This document shows, piece after piece, positions 38,231 through 47,358 of a stretch of DNA of 64,000 nt. The notes under the pieces were generated by a model that was given only the letters and a program-made list of their open reading frames with translations, had not been told where the DNA came from and did not search any database. Position 1 is the first letter of the stretch. Every line of letters begins with the position of its first letter. Source of the stretch: Methylomonas sp. UP202. Its GTDB lineage: Bacteria > Pseudomonadota > Gammaproteobacteria > Methylococcales > Methylomonadaceae. Position numbers and translations under genes: made by a program. The stretch is from contig NZ_CP123897.1 of NCBI RefSeq assembly GCF_029910655.1, positions 310,001 through 374,000 of the forward strand, in the 5' to 3' direction.

Positions 38231-39871
38231 TCAAGCTTTCCGTAAGCGTTTGTAAGCGTTGATCAAACCATTGGTAGAAGAGTCGTGGTCGTCGATGACA
38301 TCCTCATTCTTCAATTGCGGAAGAATGGCGCGAGCCAGCACTTTGCCGAGTTCCACGCCCATCTGGTCGAACGAATTGATGTTCCAGATCACGCCTTGCA
38401 CAAAGATTTTGTGTTCGTAAAACGCGATCAGCATTCCTAGCGTTCTCGGCGTCAGCTTTTTGAATAAAAAGGCATTGGACGGTTTATTGCCTTCGAAAAT
38501 TTTCGAGGCAATCAGCGCGTCGTCCAGATTAGGTTCGTGACTTAGGTCGTTACGGACTTCGGCTTCGGTCTTGCCGCGCATTAGCGCTTCGGCCTGCGCC
38601 AGGAAATTGGAAATCAGGATGTCGTGATGATCCGGCAAATCGTACTGGCTCTGAGCCGCCGCCAAAAAGTCGCCGGGTATCAGTTTGGTGCCTTGGTGGA
38701 TCAACTGAAAAAACGCATGCTGGCCGTTGGTGCCGGGCTGGCCCCAGATGATGGGGCCGGTGTTGTAATCGACTTTGTCGCCATTGACCGTCGCGCTCTT
38801 GCCGTTGCTTTCCATGTCGCCCTGCTGGAAATAGTCGGCGAAGTATTTTAGCGATTGCGCATACGGTAGGATTGCGTAGGTTTCGGCTTCGAAGAAGTTG
38901 TTATACCAAATCCCAAGTAGGCCCATGATGACCGGGATATTTTGCTGATAGGGCGCGGTACGAAAATGTTGGTCGGCCAAGTGCGCGCCCATCAACAGCT
39001 CCTCGAAGTTGTCCATCCCGATGTACAACGCGACCGACATGCCGATCACCGACCACAGCGAATAGCGGCCGCCGACCCAGTCCCAGAATTCGTACATATT
39101 CCGCGGGTCGATGCCGAATTCCTTGACCTTTTCTTCGTTGGTGGAAATCGCAATGAAGTGTTTGGCCATGTGTCCGGGGTCCCGCGCGGTTTTGAGAAAC
39201 CAGTTGCGCGCCGAACGTGCGTTGGTCATGGTTTCCTGGGTCGTGAAGGTTTTGGATGAAATCAAAAACAGGGTGGTTTCCGGGTTTAGCGGCGCCAGGG
39301 TTTCGACGATGTCGGTCTGGTCGACATTCGAAACGAAGTGGGCTTTCAAGCCCTCCTTACCGTAGGGAGTTAGCGCGGTATCGACCATTTTCGGCCCCAA
39401 ATCGGAGCCGCCAATGCCGATATTGACGATGTCGGTAATCGCCTTGCCGGTATAGCCGGTCCAGGCGCCGGAACGGACTTGTTCGGTGAATACCCGCATG
39501 CGCGACAACACGGCGTTGATTTCGGGCATGACGTCCTCGCCGCGAAAATAAACCGGCGTGTTGCTGCGATTTCGTAGCGCGGTATGCAAGACAGCGCGTT
39601 TTTCCGTGGTATTAATGATGGAGCCGGAGAACATCGCCTCGGTTTTTTCCTTCAGCTTGGCGCGTTCCGCAAGCTGAATCAACAGCGGCAGCGTTTCCTC
39701 GGTGATGAGATTCTTGGAGTAATCAAACAGTAAATCATTGAAGGTCACCGAGAAGTTGTCGAAGCGATGTTTATCCTTGTCGAACGCATCCTTCATGCAA
39801 AATTTGCCGGCAATTTGTTGGTGGTGTTGTTTGACGGCTTTCCATTCGGCGGATTCGATTAGTTTGGACAT
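38231..39871 (-). CDS. pgi: Glucose-6-phosphate isomerase
   Basis: A 546-residue cytosolic enzyme interconverting glucose-6-P and fructose-6-P. It is full length for the E. coli-type family. The phosphate-binding [12 protein letters not shown] (about 152-163), [26 protein letters not shown] and the C-terminal [11 protein letters not shown] signatures are all present. Monocistronic. Confidence 0.96.
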   Translation of the reverse strand: MSKLIESAEWKAVKQHHQQIAGKFCMKDAFDKDKHRFDNFSVTFNDLLFDYSKNLITEETLPLLIQLAERAKLKEKTEAMFSGSIINTTEKRAVLHTALRNRSNTPVYFRGEDVMPEINAVLSRMRVFTEQVRSGAWTGYTGKAITDIVNIGIGGSDLGPKMVDTALTPYGKEGLKAHFVSNVDQTDIVETLAPLNPETTLFLISSKTFTTQETMTNARSARNWFLKTARDPGHMAKHFIAISTNEEKVKEFGIDPRNMYEFWDWVGGRYSLWSVIGMSVALYIGMDNFEELLMGAHLADQHFRTAPYQQNIPVIMGLLGIWYNNFFEAETYAILPYAQSLKYFADYFQQGDMESNGKSATVNGDKVDYNTGPIIWGQPGTNGQHAFFQLIHQGTKLIPGDFLAAAQSQYDLPDHHDILISNFLAQAEALMRGKTEAEVRNDLSHEPNLDDALIASKIFEGNKPSNAFLFKKLTPRTLGMLIAFYEHKIFVQGVIWNINSFDQMGVELGKVLARAILPQLKNEDVIDDHDSSTNGLINAYKRLRKA

Positions 39872-40103
39872 ATATTAGTGAGACAGGATGAGAGATTCTT
39901 TCAGCTGATCAGAACAGATCGGCGCAGTTTGGGAGAGAATTCATAACCCCATTATAAAGATTGTCTTTGATTGCTGACAAAAAAAATTGAACATAGCCGG
40001 TCGCCAACTATTGCCTTTCTTTGGATAGGGTGATGTGCTAGAGTTAGCGCCGGTTTAAGGCCGATTCGAGCGGATTTCTTGCACGGCGGCTTTAACGATA
40101 TTC

Positions 40104-40137
40104 GTGCATAAGTGCATGAATCATAATAAAAAATGAT
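40104..40137 (+). promoter_or_regulatory. AT-rich upstream region of the copper pair with repeats
   Basis: GTGCAT occurs twice eight bases apart (40104 and 40112), followed by an ATCAT/ATGAT dyad (40120-40137) within an AT-rich stretch about 25-55 bases before the ATG at 40161. This is a plausible promoter and operator zone. No specific regulator can be named. Confidence 0.3.
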
Positions 40138-40160
40138 ATTAGAACACGGGAAGGGTGTAT

Positions 40161-40754
40161 ATGAGAAACTCACGCATAGTTAGAAAAGGCTTGCTGGTAT
40201 TGTGGGGTCTGTTTTTTTCCTCCGCGCTTTGGGCGCACGGTGGCGCGGCCGGTACCGATACGGACCAATGTAAATTCGAGCTGGAGAAAGACCACTGGAT
40301 CCACTACACAGCCTATCAGCCCCAAGCTTATCCCGCCGAAGAATTCTGCGGCAATATCCCCGATACTGCTACGTTGACTCAATTGGTATTTGACTATCAA
40401 GATCAACGCTATCGCGGAATGGCGGTGGAATTCGAAGTCACCAAGGAGCCGGAAGGCAAACGGGTGTTTTTCCAGGGCGCCGAGAAACACAAATCCGGTA
40501 CCGTCGTTCTGTCGTTGCCGCAGGGCGTGCCCGAGCAAGGCAAATACCTGATTCATATCACGCTGCTGCAAGATAACGGCGAGCGTTTGGACGCGCACAT
40601 GGGCTTTAAAGCCGGAGCAGGTCAACCGACTAGCAAAGGTAGCATGGGGTTGTACGCCTTGGTTTTGTTTGCCGGTCTGTACATTCTTTATCTGTCCAAC
40701 GCCGGATTCAAACGTCAAATCGACGGATTGTTGGGTAAAGCCAAGGAGTTTTAA
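40161..40754 (+). CDS. Exported, membrane-anchored protein with predicted N-terminal His
   Basis: A 197-residue protein. I prefer the ATG at 40161 (AAGGG five bases upstream) to the GTG at 40155. The signal peptide appears to end SALWA, so the mature chain would begin with His26 (HGGAAG), the arrangement used for copper by CopC, LPMOs and PmoB. Two Cys (QCKFEL and EFCGNI) could form a disulfide. The middle is beta-rich, and a single C-terminal helix (about 160-178) anchors the domain in the periplasm. The next gene is a cupredoxin, which supports a copper role. I do not recognise a named family. Confidence 0.62.
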   Translation: MRNSRIVRKGLLVLWGLFFSSALWAHGGAAGTDTDQCKFELEKDHWIHYTAYQPQAYPAEEFCGNIPDTATLTQLVFDYQDQRYRGMAVEFEVTKEPEGKRVFFQGAEKHKSGTVVLSLPQGVPEQGKYLIHITLLQDNGERLDAHMGFKAGAGQPTSKGSMGLYALVLFAGLYILYLSNAGFKRQIDGLLGKAKEF

Positions 40755-40768
40755 GGCTTGCGGTATCC

Positions 40769-40800
40769 GCCATTCCGTCGGTGCTACGCGGCGGAATGGC
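40769..40800 (+). repeat. Stem-loop between the two copper-module genes
   Basis: GCCATTCCG and CGGAATGGC form a perfect 9-bp stem around a 14-base loop. No U-run follows, so it may stabilise or partly attenuate the transcript between the two genes. Confidence 0.45.
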
Positions 40801-40881
40801 TTGGGCATTACACACGAGTATGCCCGCGTCGGAACAGTAGATGGACAGTATTAAGATTCGCCCCTCAGAGGTAAACCCGCC

Positions 40882-41790
40882 ATGTTCGAAAAGAACAAAC
40901 TCGCATTCCTAGCCCCGTTAATCTGCCTGCTCTCGCTATCCACGGCCCGCGCGGTCGAGATCGAGGATCACAACCAGATGATGAATCACGGCGACGGGCA
41001 TCTGATGGACATGGAAGGCGCCATGGTGATGGGACAAAACACCGATACACTGCCCGGCGGCTGCGAAAAAATCGCCGCTACCAAAGAAATTACGGTTCGG
41101 GCTGGGCACAAGTATTCGGAGAAATTTCCTGGAACGATGTACGCGTTCGATCAGCAGGAGTTTCACTTCGAGCCTTGTACCAAACTCACTGTTCACTTCA
41201 TCAATGAGGACCAAATTCGCCATCAATGGATGATGCACGGTCTGCCTAAGTATTTGTACCCGAAAGGCATGTTTCACCTGGAGGTCAGTGGTCCCGGTAA
41301 AGTGTCCGGCACTTTGATTTTGCCGCCCGGCGATAAAACCTATCTGGTGCATTGCGACATTGCCCAGCATATGGAAAAAGGCATGAAGGGCCAGTTGAAA
41401 GTCGGCAAGGGCAGTGAAGATTTGCCGAGTATTCCCGGCGTGACGCCAGCGGTGTTTCCGGACGATTACAGCGGAAAGGTTTACGATCCTAAAGTCGACG
41501 CTCCTGTGACGCCGGTTGCCGTCGCTCAGCCGCCGGCACAGCCTGCCGCGCCAGTCGCCGCGCCCGCTCCGGAGCCCGGCTTTATCTCCGGCGGCTCCGT
41601 GATCGGCTTGGCAATCGGTCTGGTATTGGCCCCCTGGCTGGTCAAGCGCTTTAAAGGCATGTCGGCCGGCGAAATCGTCGCGACGTTGATTGAGCAAGCC
41701 GCTCATTTAGTGAGTGTCGCGATAGAGTTTATCGCTAAATTGATCAAATTGGTCGGTGGCAAAAAAGCGATTCCGCTCCCCGATAAATAA
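40882..41790 (+). CDS. Membrane-anchored cupredoxin, Met/His-rich N-terminus
   Basis: A 302-residue protein. The signal peptide ends near STARA. A Met/His/Asp-rich stretch (HNQMMNHGDGHLMDMEG) looks able to bind copper. A cupredoxin domain follows (about 60-175): His114 or His119 in RHQWMMHGL and Cys158-x4-His163 with Met164/Met168 in HCDIAQHMEKGM give a plausible type 1 set. A Pro/Ala linker leads to a transmembrane helix near 233-250 and an amphipathic tail. The role would be periplasmic copper transfer or electron transfer. It follows the His-terminal protein gene after 127 bases and ends at a terminator. Confidence 0.75.
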   Translation: MFEKNKLAFLAPLICLLSLSTARAVEIEDHNQMMNHGDGHLMDMEGAMVMGQNTDTLPGGCEKIAATKEITVRAGHKYSEKFPGTMYAFDQQEFHFEPCTKLTVHFINEDQIRHQWMMHGLPKYLYPKGMFHLEVSGPGKVSGTLILPPGDKTYLVHCDIAQHMEKGMKGQLKVGKGSEDLPSIPGVTPAVFPDDYSGKVYDPKVDAPVTPVAVAQPPAQPAAPVAAPAPEPGFISGGSVIGLAIGLVLAPWLVKRFKGMSAGEIVATLIEQAAHLVSVAIEFIAKLIKLVGGKKAIPLPDK

Positions 41791-41803
41791 TTCGTTACTT
41801 ATC

Positions 41804-41838
41804 AAGCCCCTAAAACTTGCGGTTTCAGGGGCTTTTTT
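41804..41838 (+). terminator. Rho-independent terminator after the cupredoxin gene
   Basis: AAGCCCCT (41804-41811) pairs with AGGGGCTT (41827-41834), with additional A-T pairs inside and a TTTTTT run at 41833-41838. Confidence 0.87.
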
Positions 41839-41852
41839 GCGGGACAAACGCC

Positions 41853-42275
41853 ATGCCGTTCGAATCCTGGGGCCTGATCGGCTTATTCGCTAGCGCCTTT
41901 ATTTCCTCGACCGTCGCGCCGGGCGGGTCGGAAGCGGTACTGGCCTATTTGGTGAGCCGGCACGGCCACTCGGTGCTAGAGCTGGTAGCGATCGCGAGTG
42001 TCGGTAATACCCTGGGGGCGCTGACCACCTGGTGGCTAGGACAGTGGGGGGCGCAAAAATACCCGGCTGAATCCCTGGTCAAAGATCGGCAAAGATCGTT
42101 GCAAACGATCCGGCGCTGGGGGGCTTGGGCCTTGCTGCTTTCTTGGTTGCCTTTAATTGGCGATGGCCTGTGTTTTGCCGCCGGCTGGTTGAGGTTATCC
42201 TTTTGGGCCTCGCTGACCGCGATATTTTTCGGTAAAGTGCTGCGCTATATTGCCGTGGCTTACGTTTTCGTTTGA
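41853..42275 (+). CDS. YqaA/DedA-like membrane protein
   Basis: A 140-residue polytopic protein from the ATG at 41853. ASAFISSTVAPGGSEAVL is the family's opening with an embedded Gly/Ser/Glu motif. GNTLGALTTWWLGQW and LLSWLPLIGDGLCFAAGWLR match the YqaA branch of SNARE-associated/DedA proteins. Some relatives flip undecaprenyl phosphate or other lipids; the function of YqaA is unsettled. It lies 6 bases before the next gene, so the two are an operon. Confidence 0.8.
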   Translation: MPFESWGLIGLFASAFISSTVAPGGSEAVLAYLVSRHGHSVLELVAIASVGNTLGALTTWWLGQWGAQKYPAESLVKDRQRSLQTIRRWGAWALLLSWLPLIGDGLCFAAGWLRLSFWASLTAIFFGKVLRYIAVAYVFV

Positions 42276-42281
42276 TCGCCT

Positions 42282-43043
42282 ATGAGTTTTTTCTCGCTCC
42301 CTCATTTTCCGTCGGTCGACTGTCAGGCTGAACACCGCTCGCGCGACTACCAGATCGCCGCGTTCACGTTCGTGACTACCACGATCTGTCTGACCACCGA
42401 TGGCTTCGCGCCGCAATTCATGCAATATCTACTGGCGTTTTTCGGCTGGCTGTTTTTGTTTGCCTGGTTGCGCGGCGAATGTAAATACGTGCGGACCCAG
42501 GTTGCGGTCGCCGTGACGTTTGCGGTGATTGGCGAATATTTCGCGTCGGTCTACATGAAGGGCTACATCTACCGTTTCGGCAACGTACCGGCTTACGTGC
42601 CGGCCGGGCACGGTCTGGTCTACTTGACTGCCGTGGCTTTGGGGCGCTCCGGATTGTTTCAACGCCACGCTCGTCGGATCGCCGTGTTTGTGGTCGCTGC
42701 TTGCGGCGGTTGGGCGGCGGTCGGTCTGAGCGGCTTGGTACGGCTGGACATCATCGGCGCAGTGCTGTTTTTGGTGTTTTTAGCTTATCTGTTTAAAGGT
42801 CGCTCGCCGATGGTTTATCTCGGCGCGTTCTTTATTACCTCATGGCTGGAAATTGTCGGTACCGGCGCGGGCACCTGGGCTTGGGCCGAGATCGACCCGG
42901 CCTCGCATTTGCCCCAAGGGAATCCGCCCAGCGGCGTCGCGGCTTGGTATTGTCTGGTCGATGCGGTCGCGATTGCCGGCGCCGGGCCGGTACTGCAACT
43001 ATTCGGCAAGACCGCGCAAGTCTTACAGCGGCAACGAGCTTGA
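42282..43043 (+). CDS. Polytopic membrane protein of unknown function
   Basis: A 253-residue protein with about seven hydrophobic helices from residue 25 onward. Distinct motifs include GEYFASVYMKGYIYRFGNVPAY, GHGLVYL and WLEIVGTGAGTWAWAE with NPPSGVAAWYCLVDA. The charged and polar residues within helices (His, Glu, Asp) suggest a transporter or enzyme. It is probably co-transcribed with the YqaA-like gene. I do not recognise the family. Confidence 0.65.
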   Translation: MSFFSLPHFPSVDCQAEHRSRDYQIAAFTFVTTTICLTTDGFAPQFMQYLLAFFGWLFLFAWLRGECKYVRTQVAVAVTFAVIGEYFASVYMKGYIYRFGNVPAYVPAGHGLVYLTAVALGRSGLFQRHARRIAVFVVAACGGWAAVGLSGLVRLDIIGAVLFLVFLAYLFKGRSPMVYLGAFFITSWLEIVGTGAGTWAWAEIDPASHLPQGNPPSGVAAWYCLVDAVAIAGAGPVLQLFGKTAQVLQRQRA

Positions 43044-43072
43044 CGTCTTTGGGCGCGAACGGCTAGCCGAAT

Positions 43073-43633
43073 TTATTGATTCGCCGATTCGGTCCGCACC
43101 TCGATCAAGTTAACCGAATCGCCGACGCGAATTTTGCCGCCCGTCAAGATCCGCGCCGTGACGCCGCCATGCCCTCGCAGCGCGTTATAACTCCCCATGC
43201 CCAACTCGGCCGCTATCTTCGAGCAAGGATCGCAAGGACCGGTCACTTGCATGCGAACTTCCTCGCCTATCGCCCATTCCAACCAGACACCCGGAAACAG
43301 TGAGCGCATTCCGATCAGATTTATGCCGGACACCAGCAGATTTCGCCGCAAGCGAATCGGGTTCAATGTCGCAAGATCACACCAGTTGGCAACGAGAGGC
43401 AAGTGTTCGGCTTGGAACAACGTCAATTCGCGCTTCGATGCCTGCCGGCGGGTAGCGCGGTGGTCGCCGAGCAAGCCTCGTCCCGGTTCGGCGATGGCCT
43501 CGCCGACCGATAGCGCCGGTTCCCGGCGCGACGGGCGTAAGATGATCGCTTCGATACGGCCCGTGGCGCTGAATTGCTGGCTGAGATCGCGGAGAGTCGT
43601 CATGGAGATCGGCGCGGATAAATTGGATGGCAT
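43073..43633 (-). CDS. MOSC-domain protein
   Basis: A 186-residue protein (a start at 43603 is also possible). The domain opens RIEAIILRPSRREP and carries GDHRATRRQ and the conserved-Cys loop GPCDPCSKI followed by LRGHGGVTARILTGG. MOSC domains bind or sulfurate molybdenum cofactor, or reduce N-hydroxylated bases such as YiiM/YcbX. The substrate is unknown here. It is divergent from the next gene with 254 bases between. Confidence 0.83.
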   Translation of the reverse strand: MPSNLSAPISMTTLRDLSQQFSATGRIEAIILRPSRREPALSVGEAIAEPGRGLLGDHRATRRQASKRELTLFQAEHLPLVANWCDLATLNPIRLRRNLLVSGINLIGMRSLFPGVWLEWAIGEEVRMQVTGPCDPCSKIAAELGMGSYNALRGHGGVTARILTGGKIRVGDSVNLIEVRTESANQ

Positions 43634-43887
43634 AAGCCTTTGGTATTGGGGTTTCGGGAACCGGCGAGTGGTTCAGTCAGCCGTCAAGCGTTTTTGATAT
43701 TCCATCGTCTATTCGTCGGCGCTTCTGGTACAAGCGTCCGCGGACGGGTGAGTAACTTCATTTCTTTTTCGGTCCGGTTAGGTTAGATTTTATCGGTCTT
43801 TATCGGCCGGAGCGCTTAGGATGTTTCATTCGGTTGCGATAGTAGCGTTGAACCTCACCCCCATCTCCATCGACCGAGAGTTGCCCC

Positions 43888-46800
43888 ATGCCAGTCCGCT
43901 CAGTTTTGACGCCGCTCGATGTATTTTTTACCGTTTTATTGGTGGCGTTGCTAGGCGCGGTGATCTTTTTGACGCCGGTCGACATACCGGATGGCTTTCC
44001 ATTCCGGGCCGAGGCCATACCGACGTCTAAGTTGGTCAAGGCGGCGCATCCGTCGGCGGCGACGTTCGCCGATCGGACCTGGGAGTCGGGGTTAATGTTT
44101 TCCCATCAACAAGGCGACGAACATCTGGCCGGCATCGACGAGTCTTTAGGTTCGGGAGCGTGCGCGGCGGATTTTAATAACGACGGCTATGTGGACTTGT
44201 TTCTGGTGAACGGCTCCGGGCAAACCCGTTATTACGGCAAAGCGTATTGGTGGCAACAGGCCGAGGGTAATGCGCTTTTTTTGAATGAAGGCGGTCGTTT
44301 TAGAAATGCCACCGAAGAGAGCGGATTGGTCAGGACAATCTGGGGTATGGGCTGTTTGGCGGTTGATTTGGATAACGATGGCAACACCGATTTATTGGTG
44401 ACCGGCAAAGACGGCAACCTGCTCTACCGCAATAGCGGCGCGGGGCGTTTCGTCGACGTGACGGCCGATGCCGGGTTTGCCGGCGACGGGTGGGCGACGT
44501 CGGCCGCGGCGGCCGACTTTAACCGCGACGGTCTGTTGGACCTCTACGTCGGCCAATTCGTCGATTTCGAGAAAGGTAAGAAAACCTTCGAAGCCAACAG
44601 CCAATTTGTCGGCGAAAAAAAAGGCGTGTTCGACGCTAGTCTGTATCCGGCGCTACCCAACCGTCTGTATTTGAACGACGGCGGCTTTAAATTCCGGGAA
44701 ATCGCCGAGGTCGCGGGAGTTCGGGATGCCGACGGCCGCACCCTGGATGTGAGCTGGCAAGATTTGGATAGCGATGGTTGGCCGGATTTGTTGGTGAGTA
44801 ACGATCGCGGCACCGGCTCTAACAGCGCTTATCTGAACCGGAGTGGTGAGCGGTTCGAAGCCGGAGGCCAAGCCTTGGGCTTGCGGTCGGCGTTGGGCAA
44901 TCGCGGCATCGCCTCCGGTGACTTGGATGGCGATGGGCGTGGCGATCTGGCGGTGGCCAGCGCCGCCGGTGAAAATACGGTTGCGTTAATCCGGGAAACG
45001 GCGGCGGATGGGAGCGAGCATTTTAAGGATAAGGCCAAGGAAAACGGCATCGGCGCCAATCGCTATCTCAGTCTGTCCGGTTGGTCGCCGTTGATTCACG
45101 ATTTCAATAACGATGGGTTTGACGACCTGCTTCTGGCCGCCGGACATTTGGAGCCCGATCCCGACACCGCCCGAATCAGCCAAGGGCAAGCCAAACAACT
45201 TTGGCTAAACGACGGCAACGGTCAATTTGTAGACGCGGGTAGCGAAGCGGGTTTGGCTCTGAAAGACGCTCAGTCGGCGCGCGGCGCGGTGGCTGCGGAC
45301 TTCGACAACGATGGGGATATCGACGTCTACGTCAGTCATAACAACGATTTGGGCCAGTTTTTAGCGAACGAGTCGCCGCCTCGGCATTGGTTGGGCTTGA
45401 AATTGGTCGGCGAAAAATCCAACCGCGATGCAGTCGGCGCGGTCGTCCGTGCGTATGCGGCCGAACGAGTTCGAATCAAATCGGTGCTTAGCGGCGAAGG
45501 ATTTTTGTCCGATAGCGACAAGCGTTTGGTGTTTGGGTTGGGAGACACCGCTACGGTCGAAAGATTGGAAATCGCGTGGCCGAGCGGCCTTCGCCAGACT
45601 CTGCATCCAACCGCTATCGATCGTTATTGGTTGATACGCGAGGGGAGCGACGAACTCGTCGCATTGGGCGGAGCCCAATCCGGCCCACCGGTGCGGCCGC
45701 AACTGAGATTGAAATTGGGGGCCGACCGTCCGGAACTGCGGATTCGCTATTTGCACCTGCTAGAGCATCGCCAGTCCGAAGCCGATATTTGGCCGGAATT
45801 GACGGCCGGCGCGCGAGATCCGGAGCCAGCGGTGCGACGCGCGGCTATCGATATCGCGGCTCGGGCCGGCAATGGGCGGGGATTAGGCCTACTGATCCAG
45901 GCCCTGGAAGATTCCGAGCCCGCCAATTCGGTCGCTGCGGTCGCCGGCCTGCGAAGTCTCGAGGACGAAGCGTCGGTGCGCTGGCTGCTCAGGGCGTTCT
46001 CGCGGGAGAGCGCCGAGGTCAAAATCGCACTCGCCGATACCTTTGCCTATTTCTTTCAGGAAGAAGAGGCGGTGGTTTACCGCAAGTATTTGGCGGTGCC
46101 GTATTTGATTCGCCTGCTGGAGGACGCCGAGCCGAGCGTGCGCGTCGCCGCCTCGCGGGCCTTGGCGAATGCCGAGCGCTTCAGGGGGGTGCATGCCTTG
46201 CTTGCCGGCTTGAGCGACAGCGATGCCTCTGTCCGGGCGGAATTCGTCCGCGCCTTGGGATTGATAAGGCAGACCGAGGCTAGTCCAAAACTGGCTAAGC
46301 TACTAACCGATGAAACGCAGGAATCACAGGTTGTCGCCAATGTGTTCGTAGCTTTGAAGCGATTGGGCGATACGGAAAATGCCGGCAGATTGTCGGATTA
46401 CATTGGTGGACGTGGCGATTTCTCGGGCTTGGCGCAAGACAAGCGGTTGGCGACGCTCGAATGTTTGCTGGCGCTTGGCGACGAAGCGGCGGTATTTAAT
46501 GCCGATGAAATCAATTCGTTGGTTCGAGAAAGTTTCGGGCGAACGAAGCCGACGGAAACCGCGTTGCGCGCGCGTTGGATTTCTATTTGGCGGTATGTGG
46601 CCGACCCGGCGGGTTCGGCTTGGTTGGTGGCTCAAACCAGGGCCGCCGAAGCGGATATCCGTGCAAGGGCTTTCTCGGCGCTATCGACTCAAAACCCTCG
46701 CGACACCGAGTTGTTGCGACAAGCCTGGCGCGACCCGGACGAGTCGATTCGCCGATGGGCGCTCATCGAGCTTCTGAAGCGAAAAATCGACCTGGCGCGA

Positions 46801-47340
46801 GAGGAGTATCAGTCGATTTTGAAGAATTCGGACTGGCGAGAAGTGGCTGTGGATGCCTGGATGGAGCAGGGTTTGCCCGGAGATTCGTCGCGCTTGTTGG
46901 AGGCGCTGTCGGCGGTGTTTCCAATGGCCGGCAAACCGGCGACATTGGCATCGGTTTGCGGCAACTCCGACATGCGAATTCAAGCGCTTTGCCCGGTATT
47001 GTTGCTCGCCGATTCGAACGCCGAAAGCCGTCGGCTTGCCGGGCAATTGTTAGCAGACCGTTCGACGGCCTTATCCTTACGTCAGGCGGTATTGGCGCGG
47101 TTGACGCCGGTCTTCGAGCCGGATGCGCTGAATGTCGTGTTTGCTCTGGCTCAGGCCAAAAAAGATCCGTTACGCCACGCGGCAATAGAGAAGTTGTTGA
47201 CGTTTGATGGGGAGTCGTTGGTCGCCTTTGCGCGGAAAATCGCCGACAATCCTAGCGAAGACTCTGAAATTCGATTCCTGGCCGTCGAGTTTTTACTGCG
47301 CAACGGTGATCAGGCTGCGCTGGACATACTGTACAGATAA
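43888..47340 (+). CDS. Anchored FG-GAP/ASPIC protein with C-terminal HEAT repeats
   Basis: A 1150-residue protein with an N-terminal anchor helix (about 10-32) and a large periplasmic or surface body. Seven calcium-type FG-GAP/VCBS motifs of the DxNxDGxxDL form (DFNNDGYVDLF, DLDNDGNTDLL, DFNRDGLLDLY, DLDSDGWPDLL, DLDGDGRGDLA, DFNNDGFDDLL, DFDNDGDIDVY) indicate a seven-bladed propeller over about 60-500. An ASPIC/UnbV domain (about 505-580) has GAVVRAYAAERVRIKSVLSG. About 640-1150 is a chain of HEAT-type helical repeats. It lies 18 bases before a five-heme cytochrome gene, so a joint redox or surface-complex role is likely. No enzyme motif is seen. Confidence 0.82.
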   Translation: MPVRSVLTPLDVFFTVLLVALLGAVIFLTPVDIPDGFPFRAEAIPTSKLVKAAHPSAATFADRTWESGLMFSHQQGDEHLAGIDESLGSGACAADFNNDGYVDLFLVNGSGQTRYYGKAYWWQQAEGNALFLNEGGRFRNATEESGLVRTIWGMGCLAVDLDNDGNTDLLVTGKDGNLLYRNSGAGRFVDVTADAGFAGDGWATSAAAADFNRDGLLDLYVGQFVDFEKGKKTFEANSQFVGEKKGVFDASLYPALPNRLYLNDGGFKFREIAEVAGVRDADGRTLDVSWQDLDSDGWPDLLVSNDRGTGSNSAYLNRSGERFEAGGQALGLRSALGNRGIASGDLDGDGRGDLAVASAAGENTVALIRETAADGSEHFKDKAKENGIGANRYLSLSGWSPLIHDFNNDGFDDLLLAAGHLEPDPDTARISQGQAKQLWLNDGNGQFVDAGSEAGLALKDAQSARGAVAADFDNDGDIDVYVSHNNDLGQFLANESPPRHWLGLKLVGEKSNRDAVGAVVRAYAAERVRIKSVLSGEGFLSDSDKRLVFGLGDTATVERLEIAWPSGLRQTLHPTAIDRYWLIREGSDELVALGGAQSGPPVRPQLRLKLGADRPELRIRYLHLLEHRQSEADIWPELTAGARDPEPAVRRAAIDIAARAGNGRGLGLLIQALEDSEPANSVAAVAGLRSLEDEASVRWLLRAFSRESAEVKIALADTFAYFFQEEEAVVYRKYLAVPYLIRLLEDAEPSVRVAASRALANAERFRGVHALLAGLSDSDASVRAEFVRALGLIRQTEASPKLAKLLTDETQESQVVANVFVALKRLGDTENAGRLSDYIGGRGDFSGLAQDKRLATLECLLALGDEAAVFNADEINSLVRESFGRTKPTETALRARWISIWRYVADPAGSAWLVAQTRAAEADIRARAFSALSTQNPRDTELLRQAWRDPDESIRRWALIELLKRKIDLAREEYQSILKNSDWREVAVDAWMEQGLPGDSSRLLEALSAVFPMAGKPATLASVCGNSDMRIQALCPVLLLADSNAESRRLAGQLLADRSTALSLRQAVLARLTPVFEPDALNVVFALAQAKKDPLRHAAIEKLLTFDGESLVAFARKIADNPSEDSEIRFLAVEFLLRNGDQAALDILYR

Positions 47341-47358
47341 CACCACGCGGGGAAGCTT

